Below are positions 27,930-36,770 of a DNA stretch of 64,000 bases, piece after piece. The notes beneath the pieces are model-generated. The model was not told the origin of the DNA and ran no database searches. It saw only the letters and a program-made list of their open reading frames with translations. How positions within the stretch are numbered: the first letter of the stretch is position 1; each line of letters starts with the position of its first letter. The position numbers were made by a program, and so were the translations under genes. This DNA comes from Cyclobacterium marinum DSM 745. Its GTDB lineage: Bacteria; Bacteroidota; Bacteroidia; Cytophagales; Cyclobacteriaceae. Where the stretch lies: contig NC_015914.1 of assembly GCF_000222485.1 (NCBI RefSeq), positions 3,578,001 through 3,642,000 on the forward strand, given 5' to 3'.

Positions 27930-28279
27930 TTGTTATACATTCTTTTCAACCAAATAATAGTAAATTAACTGCGCTTGATTTGAGCATTGGCGATTAATGC
28001 CTTTTGTTCAGTCAATTTCAAAACCCATTTTTTTATAACCGCCTGCTCGTTTCAATGGCTATTGGGACTGAGGAGGCGAAGCTGTGTGAAGTTGGATACA
28101 GATAAACACGAGCACTACCCAATCAAATCCGAAACCGTCCTTCTTAGAATATACAAAATGCCCCATTGAAGGGTAAGGAGGATTTCAACGAGAACATCTC
28201 ATAAACGATCCTAAAAATGATTTACAATTTGTTCTCGATGTACTTCATTAAATAAAAATAGTTTACGAAAAAATCCCCT

Positions 28280-28323
28280 CCCGATTAAGGTCGGGACAGG
28301 CTTTGTCCCCCTTAGAAGGGGGA
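28280..28323. repeat. Palindromic intergenic element with two adjacent hairpins
   Basis: CCCGA-ttaagg-TCGGG (28280-28295) is followed by the perfect arms TCCCCCTT and AAGGGGGA (28306-28323) with a 2-base loop. There is no T-run after the second stem, so it is not a classical terminator. It resembles small dispersed palindromes found in intergenic regions. Confidence 0.5.
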
Positions 28324-28406
28324 GTTGTTGCAAATTGGATTCTAGACAAATTTGGGATAGTGAATATTTTTGGATTTATATACCTTTTAGCTGAGATAAT
28401 CTTGAT

Positions 28407-28541
28407 ACTCCTAAAAGGAACGAAGAAGCCTGAAGGGCTGAAACTATAATAGCCGGGCGTGAAGCCCCTGGTCAAAGGATCTAAATGAACTTGATTTTGG
28501 CGGTATGGTTGCTTTTTTTCGCAACAATGCTGACAAAATCC
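28407..28541. repeat. Two-hairpin dispersed repeat, copy 2
   Basis: Second copy of the element at 18547-18684. Here the right hairpin is the clearer one: GATTTTGGCGGTATGGTTGC faces GCAACAATGCTGACAAAATC across a loop of eight bases, an imperfect 20-base stem. The left part has GGGCT...AGCCC pairing around CCGGGCGTG. It is non-coding and ends about 130 nt before the sugar dehydrogenase gene. Confidence 0.7.
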
Positions 28542-28621
28542 TTAAAGCTTCTCACTGACTAAAAAATAGATTAATAGGGAGATGCTCCACCTTCAAAAAA
28601 GAATTTTGCATTAAATTAATG

Positions 28622-28629
28622 TATATTTG
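28622..28629 (+). promoter_or_regulatory. Possible -7 box for the sugar dehydrogenase gene
   Basis: TATATTTG fits TAnnTTTG and lies 43 nt before the start codon at 28673. A -33 box at the expected distance is not clear. Confidence 0.4.
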
Positions 28630-28672
28630 CTGATTAATTATTTTATTCATTACACCTAAGATTTTTAACCTT

Positions 28673-29971
28673 ATGAGTACTCCTTTAAAAGATGTGAAAA
28701 TTGCTGTAATCGGCTTGGGCTATGTTGGTCTTCCCTTGGCTGTAGAATTTGCCAAAAAATTCCCTGTAATTGGCTTTGATATTTCCTCCAAGAGAGTAGA
28801 TGAGCTAAATAGCGGACACGACTTCACTTTAGAAGTGGAAGATAAGGATTTGCAAGCAGTTTTAGCTCAATCAAGCCCGAAGGACAAAGGACTTTTTAAC
28901 TCAAACAATCCTGATGATCTTGCCGATTGTCAGGTATACATCGTAACTGTACCTACGCCAACGGATCGACACAATCGTCCTGTATTGACTCCTATGCTTA
29001 AAGCTTCGGAGACCATTGCCAAATACCTTAAAAAAGGGGATGTTGTTATTTATGAATCTACAGTTTATCCCGGAGTTACGGAAGAAGAATGTGTGCCTTT
29101 ACTAGAGAAAATAAGCGGGATGACCTTTAATAAAGATTTCTATGCAGGATATTCCCCTGAAAGAATTAATCCCGGGGATAAGGAACATACTGTTGCTAAA
29201 ATTCTAAAAGTTACTTCAGGTTCTACTCCGGAAATTGCAGAATATGTTGACAGCCTGTATAGAGAAGTAATCACAGCAGGAACACATAAAGCCAGTAGCA
29301 TCAAAGTAGCTGAGGCAGCTAAAGTAATTGAAAACTCTCAACGAGATATTAATATTGCTTTTGTCAATGAATTGTCCAAGATTTTTAATCTTTTGGATAT
29401 TGATACGCAAGAAGTATTGGAAGCAGCCGGAACCAAATGGAATTTTCTTCCTTTTAGACCGGGTTTGGTTGGGGGGCACTGTATCAGTGTAGATCCCTTC
29501 TACTTGGCGCAGAAGGCTCAGGAAGTAGGTTACCATCCGGAAATTATATTGGCCGGAAGAAGGTTGAATGATTCCATGGGCAAACATGTGGCTACAGAAG
29601 TAATCAAACACATGATGCGTAAAGATTTGAAGGTAATCGATAGTAAAGTATTGATCCTTGGGTTTACCTTCAAGGAAGATTGTCCGGATGTTAGAAATAC
29701 CAGGGTAATTGACATTTATAAGGAATTGAGAAATTTTGACATGTCTGTGGAAGTTTATGATCCTTGGGCAAATCCGGAAGAAGTCAAACATGAATATGGT
29801 GTGGAGATTATTGGTGGTAAACAATGCCCACCTTTAGAGGAGTATTCCGCCGTAGTTTTGGCTGTAGCACATAAAGAATTTAAAACACTTGCCTTAGAAA
29901 AAAGCAAAGATTTGGTGGTATATGATGTCAAAGCCGTTTTACCCAAAGATAAGGTTGACGCAAGACTTTAA
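28673..29971 (+). CDS. tviB: UDP-N-acetylglucosamine/galactosamine 6-dehydrogenase (TviB/WbpO-like)
   Basis: The 432-residue cytoplasmic enzyme oxidises C6 of a UDP-N-acetylhexosamine to the uronic acid in two NAD-dependent steps. The N-terminal Rossmann motif is GLGYVGLPLA. Next are YESTVYPGVTEE, the FYAGYSPERINPGD block and the catalytic cysteine C270 in GGHCISVDPFYL. The C-terminal domain has LGFTFKEDCPDVRNTRV. The YSPERINPGDKEH pattern matches the TviB/WbpO group rather than UDP-glucose dehydrogenases. The TviC-like epimerase encoded at 34088 would convert the product between gluco and galacto forms, giving a GalNAcA-type acidic sugar. Assignment to this group is good; the exact epimer is inferred. 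Confidence 0.9.
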   Translation: MSTPLKDVKIAVIGLGYVGLPLAVEFAKKFPVIGFDISSKRVDELNSGHDFTLEVEDKDLQAVLAQSSPKDKGLFNSNNPDDLADCQVYIVTVPTPTDRHNRPVLTPMLKASETIAKYLKKGDVVIYESTVYPGVTEEECVPLLEKISGMTFNKDFYAGYSPERINPGDKEHTVAKILKVTSGSTPEIAEYVDSLYREVITAGTHKASSIKVAEAAKVIENSQRDINIAFVNELSKIFNLLDIDTQEVLEAAGTKWNFLPFRPGLVGGHCISVDPFYLAQKAQEVGYHPEIILAGRRLNDSMGKHVATEVIKHMMRKDLKVIDSKVLILGFTFKEDCPDVRNTRVIDIYKELRNFDMSVEVYDPWANPEEVKHEYGVEIIGGKQCPPLEEYSAVVLAVAHKEFKTLALEKSKDLVVYDVKAVLPKDKVDARL

Positions 29972-30067
29972 TGGAATTGAGGCTTTGTCTTGATTGAAAC
30001 ATTTCTATAGTATTTGGTCTTTTCAAAAGATAAGCTGGTACAAACCCTACGGTTGAATTAAGCTTAT

Positions 30068-31504
30068 ATGTCATTAAAAAAACAGACGCTTTCGGGCATC
30101 TTTTGGACCTTTACTGAGACCTTTGTGCTCAGGGGGTTATCATTTATTGCTTCAGTGATTCTAGCAAGGCTTCTTGGGCCGACAGAATTCGGCTTGGTAG
30201 GCATGATCAGTGTTTTTATTGCATTGGGCAATTCTTTTGTAGACAGTGGTTTGTCAGCCTCTTTAATTCGAACAAAGAATGCGGATAATGAAGATTATGC
30301 CACAGTATTTTACTTAAACTTGGCCTTGAGTTTGGTGGTTTACGGCATTTTTTACTTAACAGCACCTTTGATCGCAGCTTTTTTTGAGCAGGAATTATTG
30401 GAACTTATCGTTAGGGTTTATTGCCTAACCTTTATCATTTCGGCTTTTTCGGCAGTTCAGTTGGCCTTGTTGAACAAGAGAATGAAGTTTAAGCAGGTCA
30501 TGAAATGTAAAGTTCCGGGTACCATTTTGGGCGTGGTGGCAGGTATTGGGATGGGGTATTCAGGGTTTGGGGTTTGGAGCATTGTCGGTATGTTTATGAT
30601 TACCCAATTGGGTACTTCTTTAATGCTTTGGCTCACTTCATCATGGTCTCCGGGATGGGTGTTTTCCAGAAAAAAACTAAAGTACCATTATAATTTTGGC
30701 TATAAACTTATGCTTTCAGGGCTTATTGATACATTTTATAAAAATGTGTATAAGTTGATTATCGGTAAGTTTTTTGCAGTTCAAGAGTTAGGTTATTATG
30801 AAAGAGCCCATTCCTTCAATTATCAGGCGGTAACCATGTTTACCTCTATCATAAGTAAGGTTTCCTACCCTTTGCTTTCCAAAATTCAGGACCAAAAAGA
30901 ACGCATTGCAATAGTTTATCGGCAATTGATTCAATTTTCTTTTTTTGTTATTGCACCTATAATGTTGGGTGCAGCTGCTTTGGCAAAACCTTTGTTCTTA
31001 ATGATTTTAGGTGATCAATGGTTACCGGCAGTACCCTTATTTCAAATCCTTTGTTTGTCAGGCATGTTTTACCCAGTGCATGCCTTTAATATCAATGTAT
31101 TGAAGGTGTATGGGCGTAGTGATTTATTTTTAAAATTGGAGTTAATCAAAAAGGCAATCATTACCATAAGTATCTTAATTGGGTTTCAGTTTGGTATTTA
31201 TGGATTGGTTTGGAGCAGTGTTTTTACCTCTTTAATTAGCCTGATGGTTAATACCCATTACAGCAGTAGAATGATCCAATATACAACCCTACAACAGTTA
31301 GGAGATATTTCGCTTACCTTGGTAAAAGCTGGTTTGATGGGAGGGGTAATGTGGGGAATAACATTGGTTTTGCATAATAATTCTCAGCTATTGCAGTTAG
31401 TTTTAGCAGGGGCAGCAGGTGTACTGTTTTATTTCCTTTTAAATTATGCACTTAGAAGTCCGCAATTGTTTTTTGCTTTGGATTTGATTAAAAAGAAAAA
31501 TTAA
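30068..31504 (+). CDS. wzx: Lipid-linked oligosaccharide flippase (Wzx, WzxC-like), first copy
   Basis: The 478-residue protein has about twelve to fourteen hydrophobic helices and the MATE/MOP-type N-terminus (SGIFWTFTETFVLRGLSFIASVILARLLGPTEFGLV) common to WzxC-like exporters. Such proteins flip undecaprenyl-linked repeat units across the inner membrane. Cytoplasmic basic loops such as NKRMKFKQVMKCKVPG are characteristic. Its stop overlaps the start of the DegT aminotransferase gene by one base. A second, more AT-rich Wzx is at 36771, so either two glycans are exported from this region or one of the two is a leftover of cassette exchange. Confidence 0.9.
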   Translation: MSLKKQTLSGIFWTFTETFVLRGLSFIASVILARLLGPTEFGLVGMISVFIALGNSFVDSGLSASLIRTKNADNEDYATVFYLNLALSLVVYGIFYLTAPLIAAFFEQELLELIVRVYCLTFIISAFSAVQLALLNKRMKFKQVMKCKVPGTILGVVAGIGMGYSGFGVWSIVGMFMITQLGTSLMLWLTSSWSPGWVFSRKKLKYHYNFGYKLMLSGLIDTFYKNVYKLIIGKFFAVQELGYYERAHSFNYQAVTMFTSIISKVSYPLLSKIQDQKERIAIVYRQLIQFSFFVIAPIMLGAAALAKPLFLMILGDQWLPAVPLFQILCLSGMFYPVHAFNINVLKVYGRSDLFLKLELIKKAIITISILIGFQFGIYGLVWSSVFTSLISLMVNTHYSSRMIQYTTLQQLGDISLTLVKAGLMGGVMWGITLVLHNNSQLLQLVLAGAAGVLFYFLLNYALRSPQLFFALDLIKKKN

Positions 31505-32586
31505 TGATTCCTGTAACCAAACCATTTCTTCCTCCTCAAGGCGAATACGAAAAATACCTGTCCGGAATCTGGAAAAGACAATGGCTGACCAATATGGGCC
31601 CCTTGGCAAGTGACTTGGAAATGAAATTAAAGTCTCACCTAGGGATAAAGCATTTATTGTATGTAACCAATGGAACCATTGCGTTGCAGATGGCCATTAA
31701 AGCTTTGGAGCTTCAAGGGGAAATAATTACCACACCTTTTTCTTTTGTAGCCACAAGTAGTAGTATTGTTTGGGAAGGGTGTAAACCGGTCTTTGTAGAC
31801 ATAGATAAATATTCTTTAAATATAGACCCCAATAAAATTGAAGCGGCAATTACCGAGAAAACCTGTGCTATTTTAGGTACCCATGTATATGGAAATCCTT
31901 GTGATATGGATACTATCGAAAAAATTGCAAAAAAGCATGACCTAAAAGTGATTTATGATGGGGCACATGCTTTTGGGGTTACGATAAATGGAAAGTCTAT
32001 TTTTGATTATGGAGACCTATCCACTTGTAGCTTACATGCCACTAAGCTGTATCATTCTATTGAGGGAGGTTTAATAATGACCAAAGACCCTATTTTGCTA
32101 AAAAAATTAGCATTTATAAGGAATTTTGGATTCAATGGTCCGGAAGCTTTTGCGGAGTTGGGCATAAATGGTAAGAATTCAGAGTTCCATGCAGCCATGG
32201 GCTTGGCTAATTTAGGACACATTGAGGCTATTCATGAGCAGAGAAAAATATTGACGGAAAGGTATGATAAAATGCTTAGGAATTTAAATGCTAGCAAACC
32301 GGTATGGCATCGAAATGCTAGTCTGAATTATGCCTATTATCCCATCATTTTTGAAAATTCTGAGCAAATGCTTAAGAGTTTAGCAAAACTTCAAGGTAAC
32401 GGTATATTTGCTAGGCGATACTTTTATCCGTCATTGGCCACCACCTTGCCTTATGTGGAGACCAAAGCGATGGAAATAACGGACGATATTGCCTCTCGTA
32501 TATTATGTTTGCCTTTGTACTTTGACTTAACCTTAGAAGAAGTGGACTTAATTAGTCGTTTAATCCTTAGGGTTCAAAACAATTGA
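31504..32586 (+). CDS. DegT/DnrJ/EryC1/StrS family sugar aminotransferase
   Basis: The 360-residue PLP enzyme puts an amino group on a nucleotide 4-keto or 3-keto sugar. Features are VTNGTIALQMAIKAL near residue 55, the GAHAFGV block (YDGAHAFGVTI, about 154-164) and the PLP lysine K181 in HATKLYHSIEGG. The length is typical. Start ATG 31504 shares a base with the wzx stop (TAATG), implying coupling. The sugar is unknown; it must come from a ketosugar made elsewhere, for instance by the dehydratases at 56-61 kb. The similar enzyme at 53274 belongs to the PglE-like branch, so the two probably act on different sugars. Confidence 0.9.
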   Translation: MIPVTKPFLPPQGEYEKYLSGIWKRQWLTNMGPLASDLEMKLKSHLGIKHLLYVTNGTIALQMAIKALELQGEIITTPFSFVATSSSIVWEGCKPVFVDIDKYSLNIDPNKIEAAITEKTCAILGTHVYGNPCDMDTIEKIAKKHDLKVIYDGAHAFGVTINGKSIFDYGDLSTCSLHATKLYHSIEGGLIMTKDPILLKKLAFIRNFGFNGPEAFAELGINGKNSEFHAAMGLANLGHIEAIHEQRKILTERYDKMLRNLNASKPVWHRNASLNYAYYPIIFENSEQMLKSLAKLQGNGIFARRYFYPSLATTLPYVETKAMEITDDIASRILCLPLYFDLTLEEVDLISRLILRVQNN

Positions 32587-33114
32587 GTTAATAATTGAGG
32601 ATTTAGTGTATAATAAAAGAGTTACGTTTGATTGCCTTTCAAGGTGCTTAACCAAAGCCGTTTCCTTTGTTGTCCCATTTTTACCCCGAGTTATAAAATA
32701 GGATTTCTCCGCCCTGACAATAGTCAGGGGTGAAGCCTTTCCAATGTTTACGAGAAGTGTTGCATTTGTTAGAAAATCTGGTTGTTGGGAGATTAAAGCA
32801 TAGCACCTCTTTGATTGAATTGAAAACAGCAACAAAGTCCCTTATTTTAAAGCGATTTCAGCACGTAATAGATTGTCTATTGCCTATTTTGGGTTTAAAC
32901 ACAAAAAATTCTCTAATTGATTAGAGGGAAATCTTTTTAAAATTGCTTCGTTAATATTTTCCTTGGAGCAGTAAATGAGCTTATAGGCATCCTATTATTA
33001 GTGATGAATAGATACCTTTCCTTTCAATTGTTTAGGACTATATCCTTTTCCCCATTTGGCATAGGTCTTTTTCCTGAAAATAAAGATTGTAAAGATTTTA
33101 AGTTAGTGCTTTAA
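32587..33114. other. Non-coding spacer with a dispersed repeat and a palindrome
   Basis: About 530 bases with no credible gene. It holds the palindrome CCCTGAC-aata-GTCAGGG (32712-32729) and a 31-base segment (32865-32895) that recurs near 58.2 kb. Short open frames on both strands are not convincing. Confidence 0.55.
32865..32895. repeat. 31-bp dispersed repeat, copy 1
   Basis: This segment, beginning GTAATAGATTGTCTATTG, matches 58218-58248 at 28 of 31 positions. Similarity weakens but may extend upstream, where ACAAAGT also recurs. Both copies are intergenic. Confidence 0.55.
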
Positions 33115-34020
33115 TTGAACGTAGTGGAAAAAAATAATGATCTGGAAAATCTTCCTGTGGTTAGTATTTGTTGTACCACCTTTAATCATGCTAGTTACAT
33201 CAAAGATTGCTTGGATGGAATTTTGATGCAGGAAACTACCTTTGATTTTGAGGTTTTGATTTATGACGATGCATCCACTGACGGTACTTCTGAAATAATT
33301 GAAGCATATCAAGAGAAATATCCCAAAAAGATTTTCCCTATTTGTTCTAAAGAAAATAATTTTTCTAAAGGAGTAAGGGGGATGAGTTTTGTTTACAATA
33401 TTCCAAGGGCCAAGGGCAAGTACCTTGCGTTGTGTGAAGGAGATGATTACTGGACAGCCAAAGATAAGCTACAGCGACAGGTGGAGTTTATGGAAAAAAA
33501 TCCAGATATAGTTTTCACCTTCCATAACTTTAGGAGAAAGGAAGGAGATTCTTTAAAAAACCCTTTTCTTTATCCTCCTTCTTTTAATAAGGATGTGTAT
33601 GTTTTAAAATTCAAGGAGGCATTTAATACGCAAATACAGCCCCTTACCATGCTTTTCCGTAAGGTGATTTCAAAACCCAAGGAATTAAATGTTTTGAATG
33701 GTGATGCCCTTTTAATCGCCTTGTTATTGGAAAAAGGGAAAGGTGCTTTTTTAAATTTCACTGGGGCTGTTTATAGAATACATGATGGGGGGATTCATGC
33801 AGGTAAGCACAAGTACACCAGAATATCAAACTCCATAGCATCAAGAGAAAAAATGCTTAAGTATTTTGACTATCCTGTTAAAGGTGAGTTATACTTGAAA
33901 TTAGCCCATTATTACAAACGATTGGCGAAGCTGGATTTTAAAAGAGGACATTTCTTCAAGGGTATGAACCACCTAAATTGGTTGCTAAAGTACAGTTTTT
34001 ACTACATTACCCGAAAATAG
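33115..34020 (+). CDS. Family 2 glycosyltransferase
   Basis: The 301-residue enzyme has a GT-A fold: VVSICCTTFNHASYIKDCLDGIL at the start, YDDASTDGTSEII for nucleotide and metal contact, and CEGDDYWT as the acidic acceptor/metal block, typical of enzymes related to WcaA and other capsule GT2s. No membrane helix is evident. There is no ATG before the conserved domain: the frame can start at TTG 33115 or GTG 33124, and the first internal Met is inside the domain. It probably adds one sugar of the repeat unit. It follows a repeat-containing spacer and precedes the TviC-like epimerase. Confidence 0.85.
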   Translation: MNVVEKNNDLENLPVVSICCTTFNHASYIKDCLDGILMQETTFDFEVLIYDDASTDGTSEIIEAYQEKYPKKIFPICSKENNFSKGVRGMSFVYNIPRAKGKYLALCEGDDYWTAKDKLQRQVEFMEKNPDIVFTFHNFRRKEGDSLKNPFLYPPSFNKDVYVLKFKEAFNTQIQPLTMLFRKVISKPKELNVLNGDALLIALLLEKGKGAFLNFTGAVYRIHDGGIHAGKHKYTRISNSIASREKMLKYFDYPVKGELYLKLAHYYKRLAKLDFKRGHFFKGMNHLNWLLKYSFYYITRK

Positions 34021-34087
34021 TAAGCAAAAAAATAAAATTGAGAATAATTCACCCCACCTTAAAAAGCAGTAATCATTTTAATTAACT

Positions 34088-35140
34088 ATGAAATTCGAAG
34101 TTAAAAACAATAAAGTACTGGTAACCGGAGGAGCAGGTTTTATTGGCTCCAATCTAATAGATATATTATTAGAAAACGGCAATTCAGTGGTTTGTTTGGA
34201 TAATTTTTCTACCGGTAATATTCAAAATTTGGAGCTTGCACAAAGCAATGCAAACTTCACCTTGATTGAAGGGGATATCAGGGACAAAGATACCTGTATT
34301 CAAGCGGTAGAGGGATGTGATTATGTATTTCACCAGGCAGCTTTGGGATCTGTACCTCGATCTATTGCTGATCCTATTACCAGTACTGCTGTGAATATTA
34401 TGGGATTTGTTAATTTATTATTTGCAGCCAAAGAAGCAGGCGTCAAGCGCTTTATTTATGCTGCGAGTTCTTCTACCTATGGAGATCATAAAGCCCTTCC
34501 CAAAGTAGAGCATGTCATAGGAAATGCCCTCTCTCCTTATGCCATTACTAAATATGTGGATGAATTATTTGCCAAAAACTTCTCAGATATTTATGGGATA
34601 GAAACGGTGGGTTTGCGTTATTTTAATGTTTTTGGTAAAAGGCAAGACCCCAATGGTGGTTATGCCGCAGTAATTCCTAAATTTGTGTCCAGCTTAATCA
34701 AACACCAAAGTCCTTATATCAATGGTGATGGGACCAATTCCAGGGATTTTACTTATATAGACAATGTGATACAAGCCAACTTATTGGCAGCTGCTGTTCC
34801 CTCAGCAATTTTTAAGGAACGGATGAAGGAATACCAGGCCAACACAGCCGGTGTACCGGGAATAAATGAAGGGGCAACTATTTCCGAAGTATTCAATGTG
34901 GCTTACGGAGAAAGAACCAGCTTAAATGAATTGGCAGCGGCCATTAAAGAAGGTCTAAGTAATTATGACCCGGCCATTGCTGCTATCTCTTTTCAATATG
35001 GTCCCAATAGACCGGGTGATGTGGCCCATTCCATGGCCTCCATTGATAAAGGAAAGACCATTTTGGGATATGTCCCGCAATATTCATTTCAAACCGGACT
35101 CAAAGAAGCCTGTGCTTGGTATTGGGAGAACTTAAAATGA
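34088..35140 (+). CDS. tviC: UDP-N-acetylglucosamine/glucosaminuronate 4-epimerase (TviC/WbpP-like)
   Basis: The 350-residue extended SDR enzyme interconverts UDP-GlcNAc(A) and UDP-GalNAc(A). It has the NAD motif TGGAGFIG (residues about 13-20), the SSSTYGD segment and the catalytic YAITK (Y-x3-K). The block LGSVPRSIADP and the conserved RYFNVFGKRQDPNGGYAAVIPKF are hallmarks of the WbpP/TviC group. Together with the TviB-like dehydrogenase at 28673 it can supply a GalNAcA-type sugar for the polymer. It stands between a GT2 gene and a second epimerase gene; spacers of 67 and about 260 nt separate them. Confidence 0.9.
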   Translation: MKFEVKNNKVLVTGGAGFIGSNLIDILLENGNSVVCLDNFSTGNIQNLELAQSNANFTLIEGDIRDKDTCIQAVEGCDYVFHQAALGSVPRSIADPITSTAVNIMGFVNLLFAAKEAGVKRFIYAASSSTYGDHKALPKVEHVIGNALSPYAITKYVDELFAKNFSDIYGIETVGLRYFNVFGKRQDPNGGYAAVIPKFVSSLIKHQSPYINGDGTNSRDFTYIDNVIQANLLAAAVPSAIFKERMKEYQANTAGVPGINEGATISEVFNVAYGERTSLNELAAAIKEGLSNYDPAIAAISFQYGPNRPGDVAHSMASIDKGKTILGYVPQYSFQTGLKEACAWYWENLK

Positions 35141-35399
35141 ATAAATGGTAACAATTAATAAACAAAGGTTTATTAAATCATTATTAAATTCGAGCAAAGG
35201 GAGAAGGGATAGGTGAGCGTTTTAAAATTTTATTTCTTATTTGAAGTTGATTTTAGAGGCTAAATTTTAAAACTATTTTCGAAGGAGCTTTTATTTGGTT
35301 TTAGATTAGTATATATTAAACAGAAATTTTGACTATCCTCCATATTTTAGTTAAAATTTATACCTTCAAGAAATAGGAAAAATTATACGATCTTTGGTA

Positions 35400-36425
35400 A
35401 TGGTTAAACACTCAAAAAAAATCCTTGTAACCGGTGCCGCCGGGTTTATTGGTTATCATCTTTGTGAAAAGTTATTGTCATTGGGACATGAGGTAATTGG
35501 ACTTGACAATATTAACGATTATTACGATACAGGATTAAAGTTTGGTCGCTTAGAAAGATTAGGGATTAGTGGAGAGGATAGAATAGTATATAACCAAGTT
35601 GTCGAAAGTGACAAACATGGCAAAAAGATGCAGTTTATCAAATTGAATTTAGAGGATAGGGATAATCTGCCCATTTTATTTAAGACCCATTCATTTGATA
35701 TGGTTTGTAACCTAGCAGCGCAAGCCGGTGTGAGGTATAGTTTAGAAAATCCATTGGCATATGTTGATAGCAATGTGTCAGGTTTTGTGAATTTATTAGA
35801 GTCCATGCATATCAATGGAGTGGACAAGCTTGTTTATGCGAGTAGTTCCAGTGTATATGGACTTAACGAGAAGATACCTTTTGATACAAAAGACACCGTT
35901 GATCATCCCATTAGTGTATATGCCGCCACAAAAAAAGCCAATGAATTGATGGCCCATACCTATAGTCACCTATATGGTATCAAAACTATTGGTTTAAGGT
36001 TTTTTACTGTATATGGTCCTTGGGGAAGGCCGGATATGGCCATGTTCTTATTTACAGATGCCTTATTGAATAACAGGCCGATTAAGATTTTTAATGAAGG
36101 TAAATTGTCCCGTGATTTCACCTATATTGATGATATAGTCAATGGGGTGGTAGCAACCTTAGAAAAGGATTCGGAACAGCTATATTCTTTGTACAATATT
36201 GGAAATGGGACTCCTGTGAAGTTGCTTGATTTTATTGATGCCATAGAAGTGGAAACCAGGGAAAAATTTATCCGAGAAATGTTACCCATGCAGCCCGGGG
36301 ATGTTGAGAAAACATGGGCCGATACCAGCGCATTGGAAAAAGATTTTAATTACAAGCCCTCTACAAAAATACAGGAGGGGGTTAAAAATTTTATTGATTG
36401 GTATAAATTATATTACAAGAAATGA
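35400..36425 (+). CDS. NAD-dependent epimerase, UDP-glucuronate 4-epimerase type
   Basis: The 341-residue SDR protein resembles UDP-glucuronate 4-epimerases such as LpsL and Cap1J. It shows TGAAGFIGYHLCEKLL, the long insertion after the DNINDYYDTGLK motif typical of this group, LAAQAGVRYSLENP, SSSSVYG and the catalytic YAATKKANE. The ATG at 35400 is chosen; TTG 35394 is in frame but adds only two residues. It would make UDP-galacturonate from UDP-glucuronate. No UDP-glucose dehydrogenase proper is in the window, so the donor must come from elsewhere, or the enzyme may act on the TviB-type product. It ends just before the AT-rich cassette. Confidence 0.88.
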   Translation: MVKHSKKILVTGAAGFIGYHLCEKLLSLGHEVIGLDNINDYYDTGLKFGRLERLGISGEDRIVYNQVVESDKHGKKMQFIKLNLEDRDNLPILFKTHSFDMVCNLAAQAGVRYSLENPLAYVDSNVSGFVNLLESMHINGVDKLVYASSSSVYGLNEKIPFDTKDTVDHPISVYAATKKANELMAHTYSHLYGIKTIGLRFFTVYGPWGRPDMAMFLFTDALLNNRPIKIFNEGKLSRDFTYIDDIVNGVVATLEKDSEQLYSLYNIGNGTPVKLLDFIDAIEVETREKFIREMLPMQPGDVEKTWADTSALEKDFNYKPSTKIQEGVKNFIDWYKLYYKK

Positions 36426-36770
36426 AATATTTTAAAAAGAATCACCTTTTGTAAAGTTTTTTAAGTGTGAATAATATAAGTATTTTGTATAAATACTGAG
36501 TAAAACCATTTGTATTAATAATTTTAAATTCATTTTATACATGATGCTTTTTCAAATTTCACAAGTACCTATTATTGAATATAGTTTTGGTTTATATTCA
36601 AAATAATAAAATATAAGAATCAAAATATAGGAATATTTAATTTTTTTAATAGTGTATATAATATATTCAATATAGAATATTTTATCAGTGTTGAATTATA
36701 ATGTAATTATTCTTTTTGTGGTTCAATAATTAAACAATTTTATTATAAATAATTTCTTAGAATAGATTTA
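36426..36770. other. AT-rich spacer at the left edge of the low-GC cassette
   Basis: About 345 bases made up largely of A and T, with no gene, hairpin terminator or convincing promoter seen. It marks the change from average composition (epimerase gene) to the AT-rich genes that follow. Confidence 0.5.

Larger units (their letters stand above)
27930..28672. other. Repeat-rich spacer between wzc and the sugar dehydrogenase gene
   Basis: About 740 bases without a gene. They contain an inverted pair CGAGAACA...TGTTCTCG (about 28188-28238), a palindromic element (28280-28323) and the second copy of the two-hairpin repeat (28407-28541). A -7 box for the next gene lies at the end. Short open frames here have no recognisable similarity. 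Confidence 0.6.

Noticed and set aside
29216..29824. 202-codon minus-strand open frame
   Set aside because: It lies fully inside the sugar dehydrogenase gene and has no recognisable similarity; it is an antisense shadow.
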